Both the position numbers and the translations under genes were made by a program. 35,499 nt of DNA, taken from Alphaproteobacteria bacterium (GTDB lineage Bacteria; Pseudomonadota; Alphaproteobacteria; Rhizobiales; OSC116). The notes under the pieces were generated by a model. It was not told the origin of the DNA, did no database searches, and was given only the letters and a program-made list of their open reading frames with translations. Below are positions 23,632 through 31,837 of this stretch, one piece after another. The DNA lies in the NCBI GenBank assembly GCA_002400495.2, contig NVQL02000044.1, positions 1 to 35,499 on the forward strand. Direction: 5' to 3'. Each line of letters opens with the position of its first letter. Position 1 is the stretch's first letter.

Positions 23632-24417
23632 TCACTGTTCCGTGCCATTTAAATAATTATTCAATTGCAAATCCAAGTGCAATTCGGCGACATAATCATA
23701 ACTATCACCACGGTAATAAGAGCGGGTATATTCAACCGCACGGCCATCTTTTAAAAATGAACGACGCTCAACATAAAGCGCGACACTGTTATATTTTAAA
23801 TTCAATAATTCAGCCATATCAGCGTCAAATAATTCAGCACGCAAACGTTGCAAGGCACGGTAAGGGCTGTAATTTGCGCGTTCAAGCACTGCGTATAAAG
23901 ACAGGTCAACAATGTTTGGAAATGGCAAAAACTCACGCGGCACGGTGGTATATTCCATGGCCACGGCTTCATCAGAGCCATAGCGAATGCGTGCTAGGCG
24001 CGAAACTTCGGTGTTTGGCGAAAGGTTCAAAGCCATAGCCTCTTCGGGCGTGGCAATGCCGATCGAGCGATCTAACCATTTTACCCCAGGCTGCATGCCG
24101 CGTTTGGTCATTTCTTCAGTAAAGCCAGTTAGTCTGGCCGAAGGCTGCTCCATACGACCTTTGACAAATGTGCCGACACCGTGGCGCTGCACCAGCAGAC
24201 CTTCTTCGACAAGACCCCTCACTGCTTTGCGCACGGTGACCCGTGATACACCCAAATCTGCGGCCATTTCGCGCTCGGCTGGTATGGCCTCATCAACCCT
24301 AAAATCACCCAAAGCCATGGCTTTTTTAATCAATGTTTGCAATTGCGAATAAAGCGGGGTTTGGCTGTCACCACTTAATGAAAAACCTGAAAAAATTGAG
24401 CTTACGACTTTAGACAT
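23632..24417 (-). CDS. GntR/HutC-family regulator with UTRA domain (NagR/NagQ-like)
   Basis: A 261-residue repressor. Residues 20-80 form the winged helix (PLYSQLQTLIKKAM; EREMAADLGVSRVTVRKAV; EEGLLVQRHGVGTFV). Residues 95-245 form a UTRA ligand domain, which in NagR/YvoA and DasR relatives senses GlcN-6-P or GlcNAc-6-P. Its start overlaps the end of the BadF gene by 8 bases, and NagA follows, so it belongs to the operon whose promoter carries the 23-bp palindrome at 25448-25470. Self-regulated control of GlcNAc use by a phosphorylated amino sugar is the natural inference. Confidence 0.93.
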   Translation of the reverse strand: MSKVVSSIFSGFSLSGDSQTPLYSQLQTLIKKAMALGDFRVDEAIPAEREMAADLGVSRVTVRKAVRGLVEEGLLVQRHGVGTFVKGRMEQPSARLTGFTEEMTKRGMQPGVKWLDRSIGIATPEEAMALNLSPNTEVSRLARIRYGSDEAVAMEYTTVPREFLPFPNIVDLSLYAVLERANYSPYRALQRLRAELFDADMAELLNLKYNSVALYVERRSFLKDGRAVEYTRSYYRGDSYDYVAELHLDLQLNNYLNGTEQ

Positions 24418-25375
24418 GACTACTCGCTTTCTGCACTAAAACACTGGTATTATTCTGTAATTTTTGCGGCACTTGCACACGGCTGCCATTTAAATGTTTG
24501 GTGATGCGTAAAAAACAACCATATAAAGCGTCATTTTGGCATTCAACATATTGCGCCTTTAAATGGGCTGGCAGCAAAGCCGCCGAACGATCGGCCAAAC
24601 CACCCAATAAGGTGAACTGCTCAGAGCCAAAGGCCATAATGCCATCAATCAACTGAGTTAACTCGCGCATATGGCGCTCGACAAGCATAATAGCTGCAGC
24701 ATCACCCACTTCATATAAATCAAAAGCCTTCGCGCAAAATATTGCAAAGTCTTTAGGCTCTGCGCGCTCCGCCCACAGCACAATATCGCCCATATCATTG
24801 TTAAAAAAGTCCATGATATATTGGGTCAATGGGCTTGATGGTTCTAAACCCTCCGCAGCACGCAAAGCGTATCTTACAGCATGTCGGCCAACCGCAGCAC
24901 CGCTGCCACTGTCCGAAATCTCAAAGCCCCAACCGCCAATATTATGAATGGTTTGCTGATGTATAGCGACTGCAGATGAGCCTGTACCCGTAATCACGAT
25001 CGCCCCTTCAGCACCCGCAAAAGCCCCAATACAAGCTGTCACAGCGTCAGTTTCAAGGGTTACAGATTTAAACGAATGCTCCAGCGCATAAAAATTATCT
25101 TGATCGCGTTTCAACTCAAGGCCAGCCAGACCAAAACACGCATGAGTGCGGTTTAAATGAGCAAAATCAACACCCGCATCATCAAAGGCTTGCTTGGCCG
25201 ATGTCATAATTTCTTTCATCACCCGCTCAGCGCCCAAACGCGCATTGGATGCACCTGCAAGCCCCTGCCCCAAAACATCCCCCGCAGCATTATAAAGACG
25301 TGTCTTACAAGACGTGCCACCCCCATCTACAGCAAGGTAGAAATCATCAGTTAAAAATTGCGATTGATTACTCAT
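24410..25375 (-). CDS. BadF/BadG/BcrA/BcrD-type ATPase, probable N-acetylglucosamine kinase
   Basis: A cytoplasmic kinase of about 321 residues, the length of bacterial GlcNAc/MurNAc kinases related to human NAGK. Visible motifs are the phosphate loop AVDGGGTSCKTRLYN (15-29), ITGTGSSAVAI, and IGGWGFEISDSGSGAAVGRHAVRYAL. No Cys-rich CoA-reductase activase features are seen, so benzoyl-CoA activation is unlikely. ATG 25375 (MSNQSQF) is preferred over a GTG at 25381; the ribosome site is weak. It leads an operon with GntR and NagA. Together with NagA it would make GlcN-6-P from GlcNAc. Confidence 0.88.
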   Translation of the reverse strand: MSNQSQFLTDDFYLAVDGGGTSCKTRLYNAAGDVLGQGLAGASNARLGAERVMKEIMTSAKQAFDDAGVDFAHLNRTHACFGLAGLELKRDQDNFYALEHSFKSVTLETDAVTACIGAFAGAEGAIVITGTGSSAVAIHQQTIHNIGGWGFEISDSGSGAAVGRHAVRYALRAAEGLEPSSPLTQYIMDFFNNDMGDIVLWAERAEPKDFAIFCAKAFDLYEVGDAAAIMLVERHMRELTQLIDGIMAFGSEQFTLLGGLADRSAALLPAHLKAQYVECQNDALYGCFLRITKHLNGSRVQVPQKLQNNTSVLVQKASSHV

Positions 25376-25395
25376 GGGCACCAGAAGTTAAATTT

Positions 25396-25428
25396 GTCTC
25401 ATTGAGACTATATGGTTCAAGCATATAG
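25396..25428. promoter_or_regulatory. Two adjacent palindromes in the BadF leader
   Basis: GTCTCATTGAGAC (25396-25408) is directly followed by CTATATG and CATATAG arms (25408-25414, 25422-25428) with a 7-base spacer. On the minus strand they lie in the promoter or leader just upstream of the BadF start. They may be regulator sites or leader hairpins; no known factor is recognised. Confidence 0.35.
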
Positions 25429-25447
25429 GTGGATGAAGATTAACATC

Positions 25448-25470
25448 AATACCAATATAATATTGGTATT
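25448..25470. promoter_or_regulatory. 23-bp perfect palindrome, putative GntR-type operator
   Basis: Arms AATACCAATAT (25448-25458) and ATATTGGTATT (25460-25470) are exact complements around one base. It stands 73 bases upstream of the BadF start, in the promoter region of the operon encoding the GntR/UTRA regulator. A related ccCAATATTGG core recurs at 25555-25564 toward the divergent NTF2-like gene. Binding by the GntR protein at 23632-24417 is inferred from position and symmetry. Confidence 0.55.
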
Positions 25471-25648
25471 ATCCTTAAATTCGCTAAAAGCAGCTAAAAA
25501 TGCAAGCGGAACATACCCATTACAGGGCTTCTCGGGCTGTTTAGGCTGATAAGCCCAATATTGGCAATAGTACCACAGATGGACATTAGCTATTTAGAAA
25601 CAGCCAAATAAGCTTATGATTTATGCAAATGAATGAGCATAGGAATAT

Positions 25649-26140
25649 ATGATGAATTATGACGAAAACCCATTTGGCGCGGCAAATGATATGCCTAATG
25701 AAGACAAAGCCGCAATATGGAATATGTTGGTATTGCGCGATATTGATGCCTATTTAGCGGCCGATTGGTCACTGGTCGAAAATGATTTTATTGCCGATAA
25801 ATTTATGGGCATTGATGGTAAAAATGAGCAAAATCCAAGTGATTGGAAAATGGCATTTCCAAGCCTTGAAGACTATAAAAACCTTTGGCTAGAACAAGCT
25901 CTCGCGGCACAGAAAATCGAATATGCCGAAGATATACGCCAAGCCATTCACAAACTCACCAACCTCACAGATATTGACATTAATCAGCACAAGGCCATTG
26001 TCTGCAAAAAATTCCACGGCACTATAAAAAAAGCCGATGGCAGTGTCGATCAACTCAATTGGCAAACCCTATATTTTTGCGAAAAAGTAGCTGATGAATG
26101 GAAGATAACAGGCTTTGCAGGCTATCTTCCCTATCTATAA
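25649..26140 (+). CDS. NTF2-like / SnoaL-type small protein of unknown function
   Basis: A 163-residue soluble protein without signal peptide. An N-terminal helical part (EDKAAIWNMLVLRDIDAYLAADWSLVENDF) and a C-terminal sheet (VCKKFHGTIKKADGSVDQLNWQTLYFCEKVADEWKITGFAGYLPYL) fit the cone-shaped NTF2 fold. No catalytic residues of a known subfamily are recognised. The ATG follows AGGAATAT. It is divergent from the BadF-GntR-NagA operon and convergent with the GNAT gene, with only 2 bases between the stops. Its place inside an amino-sugar locus suggests a sugar-binding or isomerase role, but I cannot name it. Confidence 0.8.
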   Translation: MMNYDENPFGAANDMPNEDKAAIWNMLVLRDIDAYLAADWSLVENDFIADKFMGIDGKNEQNPSDWKMAFPSLEDYKNLWLEQALAAQKIEYAEDIRQAIHKLTNLTDIDINQHKAIVCKKFHGTIKKADGSVDQLNWQTLYFCEKVADEWKITGFAGYLPYL

Positions 26141-26142
26141 TA

Positions 26143-26616
26143 TCAGCCTTTAATCAGGCCTTTATAAATACCCGGTTCAGAGCCTTCAATAATGGTAGCA
26201 CCGATTTTTTTGGCATAAAAACCCGTTGGCCCCGCCCAACCAATAATGGCGTAACCATAACCAATCACGCGCATGGTGTGCAGGCATTTTAGCAATAATG
26301 CCTCACCAATGCCTTTGCCACGCTCTGCCTCATCCACTCCAGTGGGGCCAAAAAACCCACGCGCTGTGGTGTCATAACAGGCAAAGCCAAGCATTTTATT
26401 ATCTTCATTCACTGCAATATAAACACTCACAGGCTGGCGAGAAAAAGCCACTTCAACCTCACTCACCCAGTCTTGGTTAAAATGTTTATTCACCCACGCA
26501 CAGACCAAATGTTTTTCGGGCGCCATTGCCGGGCGCAAGGTCACATTCTGATCTCGAATTTTAGCAAATATATCAGTTTGCGGTAAATCATATAATTTCA
26601 CCAACATATCAGACAT
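26143..26616 (-). CDS. GNAT-family N-acetyltransferase
   Basis: A cytoplasmic acetyltransferase of about 157 residues. The acetyl-CoA loop is EAERGKGIGEALLLKCL (about residues 98-114), the Q/RxxGxG/A motif, followed by the family's YAIIGWAGPTGFYAKKIGA. The ATG at 26616 is preceded by AAAGGA at good spacing; an in-frame TTG at 26637 overlapping the NagZ stop is unlikely. It lies 21 bases after the GH3 gene and probably belongs to the GH20-GH3-GNAT operon. Glucosamine or an amino-sugar derivative is a plausible acceptor, which would let deacetylated chitin units enter the GlcNAc route; this is inference. Confidence 0.85.
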   Translation of the reverse strand: MSDMLVKLYDLPQTDIFAKIRDQNVTLRPAMAPEKHLVCAWVNKHFNQDWVSEVEVAFSRQPVSVYIAVNEDNKMLGFACYDTTARGFFGPTGVDEAERGKGIGEALLLKCLHTMRVIGYGYAIIGWAGPTGFYAKKIGATIIEGSEPGIYKGLIKG

Positions 26617-26637
26617 GAGTTTTCCTTTTTTATTCAA

Positions 26638-27654
26638 CTATTTCAGCAAGTTCCACACGTCATCCATAGTGGCAAACGGGTCAGGGTCAACATTCAGTTC
26701 GACCGCCGCCATTTTGCCCTGTGCAACCTTTAGCCTATTTAGACTGGTTTCAGATAAAGGAGTCAACTTTTCATGCCATTGCTGCCAATCTTTAGCCCCA
26801 CCATGGCAGGATAATACCAAATCAACACCCGCATTTTGCACCTGCTGGCACCGCTCAGCAATGTTACCATCCAAGCTTTCCATATAAACACAATCCGATA
26901 TCAACACACCATCAAAACCGATGCGCTGGCGAATAATCTCATCAACAACAAGTTGAGAAACGGTTGCGGGCATAACATCACATGCGGCATAAACAACATG
27001 CGAAACCATTGCCCATGGACAATCATTCAACCGTTTAAATGGCAAAAAGTCACTCGCATCCAGCTTTTCTAAACTGGCATTGACAATCGGCCGTGTCACA
27101 TGACTATCCTCCATCGCGCGGCCATGACCAGGAATATGCTTCATCATCGGTATGATGCCGCTTTCCATAAAGCCAGCAATAATTTGCTCGCCCATTTGCG
27201 CAACAATATCAGCATTTTCGCCAAAACTACGGTCAGATATAACCGCCGATGCACCTTCGAATGACAAATCTAAAACAGGGCTACAATTGGCATTAAACCC
27301 TGCATTGGCCATGTCTGACGCCAAAGCCCGAGATGACCTGCGGATGACCTGTTTGGCCAGTTCTAAGTCTTTCTCAATCAATTTATGAAATTTTTCATAA
27401 ATCGGATAGACAGGCCAGTCTGGACCTTCCAAATGCTGTATCCGCCCACCTTCTTGGTCGGTGGTGATCACTGCATCCTCACGGCCAACCGCCTCACGGA
27501 ACTGGTCATTAAGCCGTTTAATCTGGTCACGCCCCGTAACATTACGGCGCATCACCATCAGGCCATAAGGGTTGGCATGTTTAATAAAATCCAGCTCAGC
27601 ATTGGTAAATTCTGTGCCCTGAAACCCAATCATTAATGGCGATATATCGGTCAT
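26638..27654 (-). CDS. nagZ: GH3 beta-N-acetylhexosaminidase (NagZ-like)
   Basis: A 338-residue single-domain GH3 enzyme with no signal peptide, so cytoplasmic. Motifs: DQEGGR (66-71), K172-H173 followed by IPGHG and the D183-S184-H185 catalytic dyad loop unique to NagZ-type GH3 enzymes, and nucleophile D254 in GVLISDCVY. Many NagZ proteins read SDD here, whereas this one has SDC. The ATG follows GAGGG and the gene starts 11 bases after the GH20 stop. NagZ usually removes GlcNAc from anhydro-muropeptides in wall recycling, but several GH3 relatives split chitobiose. Sitting between GH20 and NagA, chito-oligosaccharide cleavage is at least as likely here. Confidence 0.9.
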   Translation of the reverse strand: MTDISPLMIGFQGTEFTNAELDFIKHANPYGLMVMRRNVTGRDQIKRLNDQFREAVGREDAVITTDQEGGRIQHLEGPDWPVYPIYEKFHKLIEKDLELAKQVIRRSSRALASDMANAGFNANCSPVLDLSFEGASAVISDRSFGENADIVAQMGEQIIAGFMESGIIPMMKHIPGHGRAMEDSHVTRPIVNASLEKLDASDFLPFKRLNDCPWAMVSHVVYAACDVMPATVSQLVVDEIIRQRIGFDGVLISDCVYMESLDGNIAERCQQVQNAGVDLVLSCHGGAKDWQQWHEKLTPLSETSLNRLKVAQGKMAAVELNVDPDPFATMDDVWNLLK

Positions 27655-27665
27655 ATTTTTCCCTC

Positions 27666-29591
27666 TTATTTAAAATCTTTACGGCGGTATTGAATATTCA
27701 AACCATCCAGCATTGGTTGGTGATATTGCTTTAAGTCATGGCTAAAATCGGCATAATTTTTGTGTGTCACTTCCACCCAACATATTTCACTTAAGGCAAT
27801 CATCCGTGGGAATATTTGGTGATCAACAATGGACTTATCATAAAGATTCTCGCTCCACAAACAGCCTTGTATGCCCTTAAAATGCACGGCAATTTCGGCC
27901 GAAATATCCTTAGGAATGGGGTCATAATTATAAACGTTTTGCAAGCTAACACGCCCGCCCGTCCACGTCAGGCCTGGTTCATCAAAATCGGTAGAATGAG
28001 CCATGTCAAAATAGCAATATTGCGCTGGTGACATCACTACATTATAACCACGTTCAGCGGCATTAATGCCCGCTTCAACACCTTTCCAACTCACAATATA
28101 GCCGTCTTTTTTAATATCGCCTTGCTCGCTAGCTTCTTCCCAAGCGCCAGTTTTCTTGCCATATCTATCCGCAATCTCTTGCACTTGTTTTAAAAAATGA
28201 GTTTGTACTTGCTCGGTCGAATTATAGCCATATTCGGCCATCAACTCAGCCACTTTGGGTGATTTTTCCCAACTACCATGAGCGCGTTCATCTGCACCAA
28301 TATGGATAAATTCACTGGTGAAAATATCAGATATTTCACAAAATACTTTGTCCAACATGTCATAGGTTTGTGGCAACGCGGGGTTTAAGCAATTTTCCTT
28401 ATAACCTTGAACCGATGTATATTCAGAAGCGTCATCAGCTTCCAATAATTCGGGCATTAATTTGATCAATGCATGGCAATGGCCAGGTATGTCAATTTCA
28501 GGTATCACTTCAATATTGCGCTTAGCAGCGTAAGCGACAATATCTATCATATCTTGCTGGCTGTAAAAACCACCTTCATCCTTTGCACCACTGCCATAAG
28601 ATGGCTCAACCATTTGCCCATAACCACGGCTGGTAATCTGCTCGGTCAGTTGCGGCAGTGCTTTAATTTCCACCCGCCACGCTTCGTCATCAACCAAATG
28701 CCAGTGAAATTTATTCAGCTTATAAAGCGCCATATGGTTGATGAAGCGCTTGACCTCATCCATGCTAAAAAACTGCCGCGCTACATCTAAATGCTGGCCA
28801 CGCCATTCAAATCTTGGCGCGTCATTAATTTCAACACAGGCGACATTGATCTTATCCAAAGCCGCCATTTGCCACAAGCTCATCAAAGCATTGTGCACAC
28901 CCGCCGCATCCGCAGCCCATATGTCAATCTTCTGCGCATCTATCTTCAACCGATAGGCTTCACTCGCAAGACCATCATCAGCAATTAAATTGAGCTCAAT
29001 GCCTTGGTTGGATAAACGAAATAAATTATAATCGCCGTCAAAATCTCGTTCAATCTCAACCGCATTATCAAAACTGTCGGCAAATATACCATCAGTATTT
29101 AATGCAAAGCCACGGCTTAAATCTGCTATGCCAGAAAAATGAACCATCTCATTGGGCAGCGGAAAGCAATTCACCCGACGGCTATTTTTTGATATTTCAA
29201 CAGGCTCAACATCATCTGCCATATCCACAATCCGTGCGGCAATTTTATCGGCTTTGCTATATTCAACGTTAACTAATTCCTCGCCATTCACCGCAAAAAC
29301 ACCCGCTGGTAAATCAGTATATTGGTTTAAAATTGTTTCTACAATGCAAGTAAATTGCCATTCTTCACCCTCCAGCATCACTTTGTTAGGCGGCTCAAGC
29401 TCGTAATATGTACCCACTTGTTTTAGAATTTTGGCGTTACTATAGGTTTTCTTGATCCGCGCATAAATAAATGTAAAGCATAATTTATCTAGCTTAATGG
29501 TGTCTGGCGAGTTATTTGCCAGTGTAAATGTTAATTCTGTATGCTTATCGTCATTTATTTCAGCCGCAATATTCAGTTTTAGTTGTTGCAT
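27666..29591 (-). CDS. GH20 beta-N-acetylhexosaminidase, cytoplasmic
   Basis: A 641-residue hexosaminidase. Residues 1-120 form an N-terminal beta domain, about 140-255 a GH20b-type domain, and 258-610 the catalytic barrel. It shows R264 in WRGQHLDVARQF, HWHLVDDEAWRVE, EIDIPGHCHA, and the catalytic pair D434-E435 in HIGADERAHGSW. Substrate-assisted cleavage of terminal GlcNAc or GalNAc is expected. No signal peptide or lipobox is seen, unlike most Gram-negative GH20 enzymes, so it should act on imported oligosaccharides. The ATG follows GAGGGATA. It heads the GH20-GH3-GNAT operon. Confidence 0.93.
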   Translation of the reverse strand: MQQLKLNIAAEINDDKHTELTFTLANNSPDTIKLDKLCFTFIYARIKKTYSNAKILKQVGTYYELEPPNKVMLEGEEWQFTCIVETILNQYTDLPAGVFAVNGEELVNVEYSKADKIAARIVDMADDVEPVEISKNSRRVNCFPLPNEMVHFSGIADLSRGFALNTDGIFADSFDNAVEIERDFDGDYNLFRLSNQGIELNLIADDGLASEAYRLKIDAQKIDIWAADAAGVHNALMSLWQMAALDKINVACVEINDAPRFEWRGQHLDVARQFFSMDEVKRFINHMALYKLNKFHWHLVDDEAWRVEIKALPQLTEQITSRGYGQMVEPSYGSGAKDEGGFYSQQDMIDIVAYAAKRNIEVIPEIDIPGHCHALIKLMPELLEADDASEYTSVQGYKENCLNPALPQTYDMLDKVFCEISDIFTSEFIHIGADERAHGSWEKSPKVAELMAEYGYNSTEQVQTHFLKQVQEIADRYGKKTGAWEEASEQGDIKKDGYIVSWKGVEAGINAAERGYNVVMSPAQYCYFDMAHSTDFDEPGLTWTGGRVSLQNVYNYDPIPKDISAEIAVHFKGIQGCLWSENLYDKSIVDHQIFPRMIALSEICWVEVTHKNYADFSHDLKQYHQPMLDGLNIQYRRKDFK

Positions 29592-29809
29592 TATCCCTCA
29601 CCTCAATGTTTCTCATCAAGCTTAGGGGCAGAAATTTATAAGGCCAATTTATTCGCGTGCGCAATATCGGCTTTTTTACAAATGGTATGGTTGAGGTAAT
29701 TCAGAACCCTAGAGCTATTTTTGGCTAGACCGCAGTATTTTGGACTGTATTTTTGGAGCTAAATGTATTTTATGTATACAAACCTCATTACGGTTGAGGC
29801 AAAGTCGAA

Positions 29810-29832
29810 GGAGGCGGAAAAAAACCACCTCC
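29810..29832 (-). terminator. Hairpin at the end of the UspA-AGCS operon
   Basis: On the minus strand GGAGGTGG and CCGCCTCC (one G-U pair) flank a loop of seven T, 12 bases past the symporter stop. The stem is strong but the T tract is in the loop rather than after the stem, so it is an imperfect terminator. Preceding bases up to the GH20 start (29592-29809) show no further gene. Confidence 0.5.
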
Positions 29833-29844
29833 TCAGATTTTGTT

Positions 29845-31389
29845 CTAGGCTTTAAACTTTTTAATTTCACCAGATTCAAGACGTGATACATAAGAGTTAA
29901 ACTCGGCTTTCACAACTTTCATCAAGAAATAAAGGCCAATCACGTTAGGTATCGCCATGGCGAACAGAGCTGCATCTGAGAAGTCAATCACAGGGCCAAG
30001 GCTAGCAGAGGCGCCGACAATGATGAATAAACAGAAAATAGCTTTAAACACAAGCTCAGTTCTTTTGCCTTCACCAAACAGATATGTCCACGCTTTCAAG
30101 CCATAATAAGACCAAGAGATCATGGTTGAAAATGCGAACAAAACAACAGCAATGGCCAAAATAAATGGGAACCAACTAATGGCAGAACCAAAGGCTGCTG
30201 AAGTGAGAGACACACCAGATGTGTTACCAATAGTGGCAATCTTGCCAGCTTCATTGACCATGTAAAGACCTGTTTCTGGATCAACCATAAGTTGGCCAGA
30301 AATGGTGATTACCAATGCGGTCATTGTACAGATAACCACTGTGTCAATGAATGGCTCAAGCAAGGATACAAAACCTTCAGTGATTGGTTCTTTGGTTTTC
30401 ACCGCACTATGGGCGATGGCCGCAGAACCGATACCAGCTTCGTTAGAGAATGCAGCACGTTTAAAGCCTTGAATCAAAGCCCCAACAAAGCCACCTGCAA
30501 CACCTAAGCCCGTAAATGCACCACCAAAGATTTGGCCAAATGCCCAAGTAATTTGGTCATAATTTACAGCTAAGATTATCAAAGCAGCGCCGACATACAT
30601 CACACCCATAAATGGCACAACTTTTTCAGTCACACGAGCGATGGATTTAACACCACCCACAATCACGATAAATACGATGATGGCAAATACAAGACCAGTG
30701 ATCCAACCCGGGAAATCGCCAACTACACCAACAATCTGTGCATGCGCTTGGTTGGCTTGGAACATATTACCGCCACCCAAAGCACCCAAAATACAGAATA
30801 TCGAAAATAGAATGGCTAAGAATTTACCACCTGGCAGACCAAGTTCTTTAAAGCCCTTAGACAGATAATACATCGGGCCACCAGAAACGGTGCCGTCATC
30901 ATATTCATTTCTATATTTCACGCCTAAGGTACATTCGGTAAATTTCGCCGCCATGCCCATAAGACCAGCCATGATCATCCAAAATGTTGCACCAGGGCCA
31001 CCGATGCCAACGGCCACAGCCACACCAGCAATGTTACCAAGGCCAACAGTGCCCGAAAGCGCTGTTGCAAGCGCTTGGAAATGGCTCACCTCACCCGCAT
31101 CATTAGGGTCAGAATAATCACCCTTCACCAAACTAATTGCATGCTTAAAAAAGCGAAACTGAACAAAACCAAAATAAAGCGTGAAGACCGCCGCAGCAAC
31201 CACCAACCACATTACAATCCATGGAAAGTTATCTGTAAACGGAACTGGAGCAAACATAAAATTCACAAATGGGCTGGTAATGGATGCGAAAATCGCATTC
31301 ACTTGGGCGTCTAAGCTTTCAGCCAATGCTGTGGTACTAACGGCCGAAAAAGCACCCGCTATTAAACCTGTTTTTAAAATATTTTTCAT
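29845..31389 (-). CDS. Alanine/glycine:cation symporter (AGCS family)
   Basis: An inner-membrane transporter of about 514 residues with many hydrophobic helices. Family signatures are visible: ALATALSGTVGLGNIAGVAVA, GPGATFWMIMAGLMGMAAKFTECTLGVKYR, GGPMYYLSKG, and FKRAAFSNEAGIGSAAIAHSA. These proteins import alanine, glycine or related small amino acids with Na+ or H+. The ATG at 31389 follows AAAGGAAAAATA and lies 10 bases after the UspA stop, so the two genes are co-transcribed. It lies between the hexosaminidase operon and the dehydratase region; a link to the amino acids set free by glycoasparagine cleavage is only speculative. Confidence 0.93.
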   Translation of the reverse strand: MKNILKTGLIAGAFSAVSTTALAESLDAQVNAIFASITSPFVNFMFAPVPFTDNFPWIVMWLVVAAAVFTLYFGFVQFRFFKHAISLVKGDYSDPNDAGEVSHFQALATALSGTVGLGNIAGVAVAVGIGGPGATFWMIMAGLMGMAAKFTECTLGVKYRNEYDDGTVSGGPMYYLSKGFKELGLPGGKFLAILFSIFCILGALGGGNMFQANQAHAQIVGVVGDFPGWITGLVFAIIVFIVIVGGVKSIARVTEKVVPFMGVMYVGAALIILAVNYDQITWAFGQIFGGAFTGLGVAGGFVGALIQGFKRAAFSNEAGIGSAAIAHSAVKTKEPITEGFVSLLEPFIDTVVICTMTALVITISGQLMVDPETGLYMVNEAGKIATIGNTSGVSLTSAAFGSAISWFPFILAIAVVLFAFSTMISWSYYGLKAWTYLFGEGKRTELVFKAIFCLFIIVGASASLGPVIDFSDAALFAMAIPNVIGLYFLMKVVKAEFNSYVSRLESGEIKKFKA

Positions 31390-31399
31390 TATTTTTCCT

Positions 31400-31837
31400 T
31401 TATCCCACAACTGTCACAGGCACACTGGCGCCCATTACAAGGTTTGCGGTTGAACTGCCAAATATACGCTTAGCAATGCCACCTTGTGATGAACGACTGA
31501 CGATAATTTGATCGCCTTTTTCTTCAACACAAATTGCGTCCAACGCATCTGCCACATTACCGTGGCGCACAATGCCTCTGGCCTTAACACCAGCATCAAC
31601 AAGTGCCTTCACAGCAGGGTCGATAATCCGTTCCTTGGCGGTGGCAATTTCTTCCTCACGCCGCTTATGGCGTTCGGCATTTTCTTCTTGAGTCTGAAAA
31701 GAATAAGGAGACCATTCAATAATATATGCGACTAATAGTTCGCAATCTCCAATCAGGCCAGCCATTCGCTTGCCATAATCAATTGCACGAGAACCCGTTT
31801 CATGGCCATCAATGCCTACCACTATTTTTACCGTCAT
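31400..31837 (-). CDS. Universal stress protein (UspA family)
   Basis: A 145-residue single-domain UspA protein. It starts KIVVGIDGHETGSRAIDYG and ends with the nucleotide-binding stretch SRSSQGGIAKRIFGSSTANLVMGASVPVTVV, where the first glycine of the classical GxxG-x9-GS pattern is replaced. The ATG follows AAGAGGG. It is the first gene of a two-gene operon with the AGCS symporter. UspA proteins paired with transporters often act as regulatory partners, so control of the symporter is possible but not shown. Confidence 0.92.
   Translation of the reverse strand: MTVKIVVGIDGHETGSRAIDYGKRMAGLIGDCELLVAYIIEWSPYSFQTQEENAERHKRREEEIATAKERIIDPAVKALVDAGVKARGIVRHGNVADALDAICVEEKGDQIIVSRSSQGGIAKRIFGSSTANLVMGASVPVTVVG

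Noticed and set aside
24410..25375. Benzoyl-CoA reductase or dehydratase activase (BadF sense)
   Set aside because: No reductase subunits and no cluster-binding cysteine motif are seen. The operon is GntR-NagA, which fits an amino-sugar kinase.
26638..27654. NagZ only as a cell-wall recycling and beta-lactamase induction enzyme
   Set aside because: No ampC, ampD, ampG or anhydro-MurNAc genes are nearby. The neighbours are GH20, GNAT and NagA, so a role in wall recycling is kept only as an alternative.
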